DNA of 64,000 nucleotides, from NCBI RefSeq assembly GCF_026210795.1, contig NC_089455.1, forward strand, positions 2,232,001 through 2,296,000, read 5' to 3'. Numbering within the stretch: the stretch's first letter is position 1; every line of letters begins with the position of its first letter. The position numbers and the translations under genes are program-made. Positions 60,076 through 64,000 of this stretch are shown in pieces. The notes under the pieces are model-generated. The model was not told the origin of the DNA. It was given only the letters and a program-made list of their open reading frames with translations, and made no database searches. This stretch comes from Rhizophagus irregularis (taxonomy: Eukaryota > Glomeromycota > Glomeromycetes > Glomerales > Glomeraceae).

Positions 60076-60609
60076 ATGAAATTTAATAATATGAGATATA
60101 ATAAAATTTTCACGATATTTCCTATATGTTTAATTTATTTTTTGGTAATTGCAAGTCCAATATCTTTACCTGAATTTGACCTTGAAAATATTGAAAAAGC
60201 TGCAACATCAGCTCCAACAACCTCGGCACCTTCCTCCTCATCCTCATCATCACCATCAGCAGCAATAGCAGTATTCACGAATCCATCAAATAGTTCAACG
60301 GCGGTAACAGGTCAAATAAAGTTTACTAAAACTTCACAGAATAAAACAAATGTTAGTGGTAAATTAGATTCAGGGATATTTGATAAAGTAGCTGCAAATT
60401 ATCAATTTAAAATTGTTGATAGATCAAAAATATTAATATATGACTTAACAACCGATGGTTTAAATAAATGGAGTGTTAACTCAACTGGTACTACTCCTTT
60501 TCAACATGATTTTGATAAATTACTTATTAGTAAAATTGTTGACCAATTTTTTGAAATAAGTCATCATAAAAAAGGTATCGTTAGTATGACGATAGTAAAA
60601 TCTATTTAA
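60076..60609 (+). CDS. Small secreted protein, Ser-rich linker, unknown function
   Basis: A single exon encodes 177 residues. A signal peptide is evident (residues 1-27, FTIFPICLIYFLVIASP). A low-complexity Ala/Thr/Ser-rich linker follows (TSAPTTSAPSSSSSSSPSAA), then a roughly 110-residue domain with alternating hydrophobics suggesting beta structure (TGQIKFTKTSQNKTNVSGKL; YQFKIVDRSKILIYDLTTDG). Several N-glycosylation sequons are present (NSS, NKT, NVS, NST). No Cys is found in the mature part. I do not recognise the family. It could be a cell-surface or effector-like protein. A second in-frame ATG at 60091 is an alternative start. Confidence 0.75.
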   Translation: MKFNNMRYNKIFTIFPICLIYFLVIASPISLPEFDLENIEKAATSAPTTSAPSSSSSSSPSAAIAVFTNPSNSSTAVTGQIKFTKTSQNKTNVSGKLDSGIFDKVAANYQFKIVDRSKILIYDLTTDGLNKWSVNSTGTTPFQHDFDKLLISKIVDQFFEISHHKKGIVSMTIVKSI

Positions 60610-61930
60610 AGAAAGCAGAGGTTATGGTAACAAAGGGTATATTAACAGTTTAATGTATTTAATGTATTTAATGTTTTTTTTTGTATTTAATATTTATTTC
60701 TTCGATAACTCGATAATTGGATATTGTAAATAAATTATTTTAATAAAAAACGTGTATTTTTTTTCCGAGACTCCAAATTAGGAAATTTGATTTCAATTTT
60801 TTTTGACAATCATTTTTACTTATTTAGAATTCTATGACAACTCTATTAGGTGCCATGGCTGACCTACAGTCCCCTAAATTTAACGCCAAAGCCTGTGACA
60901 AGTATATTAATACAGTATTAATATGTATATCATATAAATTAAAAATAGTAAATGATAAATATAGTAGTCTGCTAGTCGCACGAACACGCCAACATAAAAC
61001 CCTGCATTTCCAAAATCAAACTCGTTAATCATAGTATTTTTTTTTTTTCTTTATAATGTAATCACGGTGCATACAATCAAAAACTCATACATTTTGACTA
61101 ATATGGCAATATTCATAATAAATGATTAAAATGATTTGCATTAAATCACATCACGAAAAAAAAATTCTCGTACTGTTGACCGTATTTGACTAATTTTGGC
61201 TTTGTGGTGGTAATTTACTCGTGAACTCGATATAAAAATTTCTCATTAAGCCTCGTTATTTAGAAGCTGATGTATTGGAAGTACTAGCGAAGAAATTATA
61301 ATTGTTTTTCGGCTGTGGCTACGCATTTGCATTTTGCAAAAAGCGATTGCAAACAATATCCAATTTTTTCTATACAAAAATTTCAAGTACTTATTAGCAT
61401 CATGGAAAGGAGAGCAACAAAAATTACAATAGTTTTACTACACGTAACTGTTAACCATATTTTATCCGAATATCGGCGGATCATGTAGTTAAATGTCGGC
61501 AATGGCGTGGTTCACACAGCCACATTAATAACTGAGGTCGAAGATTTCATAATACTGTTTAAAAAAAATTATTCAGAAAATTTTGCTACTGTTGTTATAT
61601 TCATTTTTTATTGATTCTGCATTACAATTAAATTAATTGAAATTAAGTGTGTAATACAATAAAGTAATTTTGTATCACTTCCATTATATCAAATTTTATA
61701 AAATTGAAAATTTTATAAGAAAATATAGTAAAAATTATTTATTTCGCAGAATTCTCTAAATTAGCATCCGTCTTTGTTTATTATACAATACATACTTCAA
61801 ATAATACTCTTGAATTTTATATTAAGCAAGAATTTTTCAACCTTATTAAAATTTAAATACACATTTAAAAGATATGTAGACAACAAAATAACTTCTTCGA
61901 TAAGATCAAAGATATTACGATGATGCGGAT
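60610..61930. other. Spacer between secreted-protein gene and RPB2
   Basis: 1.3 kb. It starts with a short TGTATTTAA-type repeat (about 60653-60690). A 64-codon open frame at 60834-61028 is not protein-like enough to call. No RNA gene was seen. Confidence 0.4.
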
Positions 61931-64000
61931 TTATAAAAGCTTTAATCTTGGGGTAATATTCATCGACATAAGTTCTTGGAAAAGTAATTTACAAGCGTAT
62001 GGAACATGTACTTGAGAAACCTATAAAAAACAGATAAAATATGAAAATATGATTTTTTTTTTAAAAAAAAAGACACCATATTTTGCGGTTAGTAAGCACC
62101 CCCCGAAAATAAACATCACTGGGCAGAATTATGAGGATCTTGGCCGGTATTAGGTGCAAAAAAGGGGTGCTTATATACCGCAAAATACAGTATATTATCA
62201 TTATTTTTATTTTACTTACCCGAGTGGAATTTTTACAAATTTTACAACTATAAACATTTTTCGAAACTTGTGCTATGCATATTAGACCGCAAATATCACA
62301 CACGTGAATCCTATAAGCATCCGCAACATCATTAAGTCGTTCCTATAATGAATGAAATATTATTAACCAAAAAAAGAAAATAAAAATTTTACTAATTATT
62401 AATAAAATAAAATACCTTTAAGAATAATGCTGCACCATGTGAGATCATACAATCTCGTTCCATTTCACCAAATCTTAATCCTCCTTCACGACTACGTCCT
62501 TCAACAGGTTGTCTAGTCATTATATTCACTGGACCTCTTCCGCGGGAGCTATTTTATTTATTCAATTTAATTTAGACAAAATTCACTATTTATTTTATAT
62601 TTTGATGTCCAAATACTTACTGAATTTTATCTTGAACCATATGCTTTAAACGTTGATAATATGTTGGTCCGATGAAAATTTGTGCAACTAATTTACGTCC
62701 AGTATGACCATTATACATAACTTCTAATCCACGATGATGAAATCCCATGGACTTGAGATTTCGAGAAATCGATTCTACAGTAATTTCATTAAAGGCTGTT
62801 GCATCCCCTTCGTTACCAGTTAAACCCGATAGCTTTATATTTACAAATCGTATGTTAAAATTGTTAAAATCAGTAAAATCAGGCCAAATTATCATCCCTT
62901 TTTTTACTTTTCCTTTTACATACCTTGCCCATTAAACACTCAACCAAATGTCCAATTGTCATACGACTAGGAATAGCGTGTGGATTTATAATAATGTCAG
63001 GTGTAATACCATTAGCAGCAAATGGCATATCTTCTTGATGATAAGTGATTCCAATTGTTCCTTTCTGACCATGACGACTCGCGAATTTATCTCCAATTTC
63101 TGGAATTCTTGTGTTTCTAACTTTAACCTTTACCATTTTAACTCCATCTTGATTTGTGGTAACAATTACTTGGTCAATAATTCCATTTTCTGTAGATCTC
63201 AACGGTGTAGAAACATCTCGATATATATGTGACTCTTTTCGTTGGCCAAGCATTTCAACTTCTGACGAAAGTGTGGTTACTTTTCCTATAAGAATATCAT
63301 TTCCAGTAACTCTAATTCCACAAGGTACAATTCCATCATTATCAAGTTTCTCATAACTTCCACGCTTTAATCCAACAGTTGTATAAGAATTTGGTTTCAT
63401 TATTTCTTCCATATTCAAAATACCCTACGTTATTTTTTTGATTAAAAAAAAAAAAAAATTTTTTCTTAAATGAAAATCATCAATAAAATTAAATTAATTA
63501 ATTGCTATACCTTTTTCTTCTCATAGTCAACATAACTTCTATAAACAAAGCTTCTAAACAATCCTCTATCGACACTACTTTGATTTATAATCAAAGAATC
63601 TTCTTGATTATATCCACCATAACACATAATAGCAACAATAGCATTGATTCCTGCGGGTAATTCTCTGAACTGAAGATATTTCATGACTTTTGTGGTTACA
63701 AGAGGTTTCTGAGGGTAATACAACACATTGGCCAATACATCCATTCGTAATTGATAATTAGTCGTATAGACTCCCATTGCTTGTTTACCCATAGCAGATT
63801 GATAGGTATTTCGAGGTGACTAGTTACAAAGTTATGATAAAATTAAAATTTAATAATTATTATTTTTTTTTTCTTTTACGTGAATTTGATATCAATTATC
63901 TTTATTTTACCTGATTATGATCAGGAAATGGAATTAAACTAGCAGAAACACCCAAAATCATACTTGGATGAATTTCACAATGAGTCCACTTATTTGGACA
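61931..64000 (-). CDS. RPB2: RNA polymerase II second-largest subunit RPB2, C-terminal part (cut by window edge)
   Basis: Seven exons lie in the window: 64000-63911 (continuing beyond), 63819-63511, 63424-62924, 62832-62621, 62548-62416, 62342-62220, 62020-61931. They encode the last 485 residues. Diagnostic segments are [123 protein letters not shown], and [20 protein letters not shown]4 zinc site (CDICG...CKICK) follows, and the protein ends [18 protein letters not shown]. These match Pol II RPB2 rather than the Pol I or III paralogues. The sequence covers the hybrid-binding, wall, anchor and clamp regions that contact DNA-RNA hybrid and RPB1. Intron sizes are about 70-100 bp except the last (199 bp), which is lengthened by a MITE. 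Confidence 0.97.
62081..62185. mobile_element. 105-bp palindromic MITE in the last RPB2 intron, Tc1/mariner-like TA target
   Basis: TTTTGCGGTTAGTAAGCACC (62081 onward) is mirrored by GGTGCTTATATACCGCAAAA ending at 62185. Counting the flanking TA on both sides, 21 of 24 bases pair. The TA at 62079-62080 and 62186-62187 fits a TA target duplication. The interior is non-coding and more GC-rich than the intron. Without it the intron would be about 92 bp, the size of its neighbours. Confidence 0.75.

Noticed and set aside
60834-61028. Possible small gene between the secreted protein and RPB2
   Set aside because: Short, no signal peptide or domain, and no supporting splice or context signals.
62061-62303. 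Open frame overlapping the end of RPB2
   Set aside because: It is read-through of an RPB2 exon into its last intron and the MITE within it.

Overview
This window is AT-rich eukaryotic DNA with compact genes cut by many short GT-AG introns. The gene set points to a fungus: a Vip1-type RRM protein, an Flc/TRP-like membrane protein, an earless beta-adaptin and a fungal-style complex I subunit. The base composition, the F-box gene, the abundance of hAT and MULE DNA transposons and a bacterial-type Rpn nuclease gene suggest an arbuscular mycorrhizal fungus (Glomeromycotina, Rhizophagus-like). That placement is inference. Intron-exon structures were worked out by hand from splice consensus and reading-frame continuity. 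In every multi-exon model given, the summed coding length is a multiple of three.

Layout. 1-4 kb: an Rpn/PD-(D/E)XK gene and a complete-ended hAT transposon. 4.4-6.6 kb (-): SH3-proline-rich-EH adaptor. 9.3-13.6 kb (+): very large Gln/Ala-rich zinc-finger transcription factor with GLI/ZIC-like fingers. 15-16 kb (-): Vip1 homologue. 17.7-20.5 kb (-): MIT-domain, Atg38/NRBF2-like protein. 21-23.5 kb (-): degenerate KH-domain protein. 24.3 kb (+): ribosomal protein eL27. 25.3-26.9 kb (-): WRN-type 3'-5' exonuclease. 27.4-28.8 kb (+): Qa-SNARE. 29.4-30.1 kb (-): Tim17-fold complex I subunit. 30.5-32.7 kb (+): DEK_C/CHZ histone chaperone. 33.2-36.5 kb (+): beta-adaptin. 37.2-40.3 kb (+): acyl-CoA synthetase ending in a peroxisomal signal. 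42.4-45.2 kb (+): TRP-like membrane protein with 45-bp tandem repeats. 46.3-48.2 kb (-): F-box protein. 49-49.9 kb (+): four-helix membrane protein.

From 50.9 to 59.5 kb the window is a transposon graveyard: two decayed MULEs in opposite orientation, broken up by at least three short non-autonomous elements whose removal restores the MULE reading frame. A small secreted-protein gene follows at 60.1 kb. The window ends inside RPB2 of RNA polymerase II (-), whose last intron carries a 105-bp palindromic MITE.

The host genes are housekeeping (transcription, translation, vesicle traffic, lipid activation, chromatin) with no operon-like logic. Several neighbours are divergent pairs with 0.37-0.85 kb between their starts. 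The least ordinary content is the Rpn-like gene with an altered catalytic position, the nested MITE/MULE cluster, and the MITE in the RPB2 intron.
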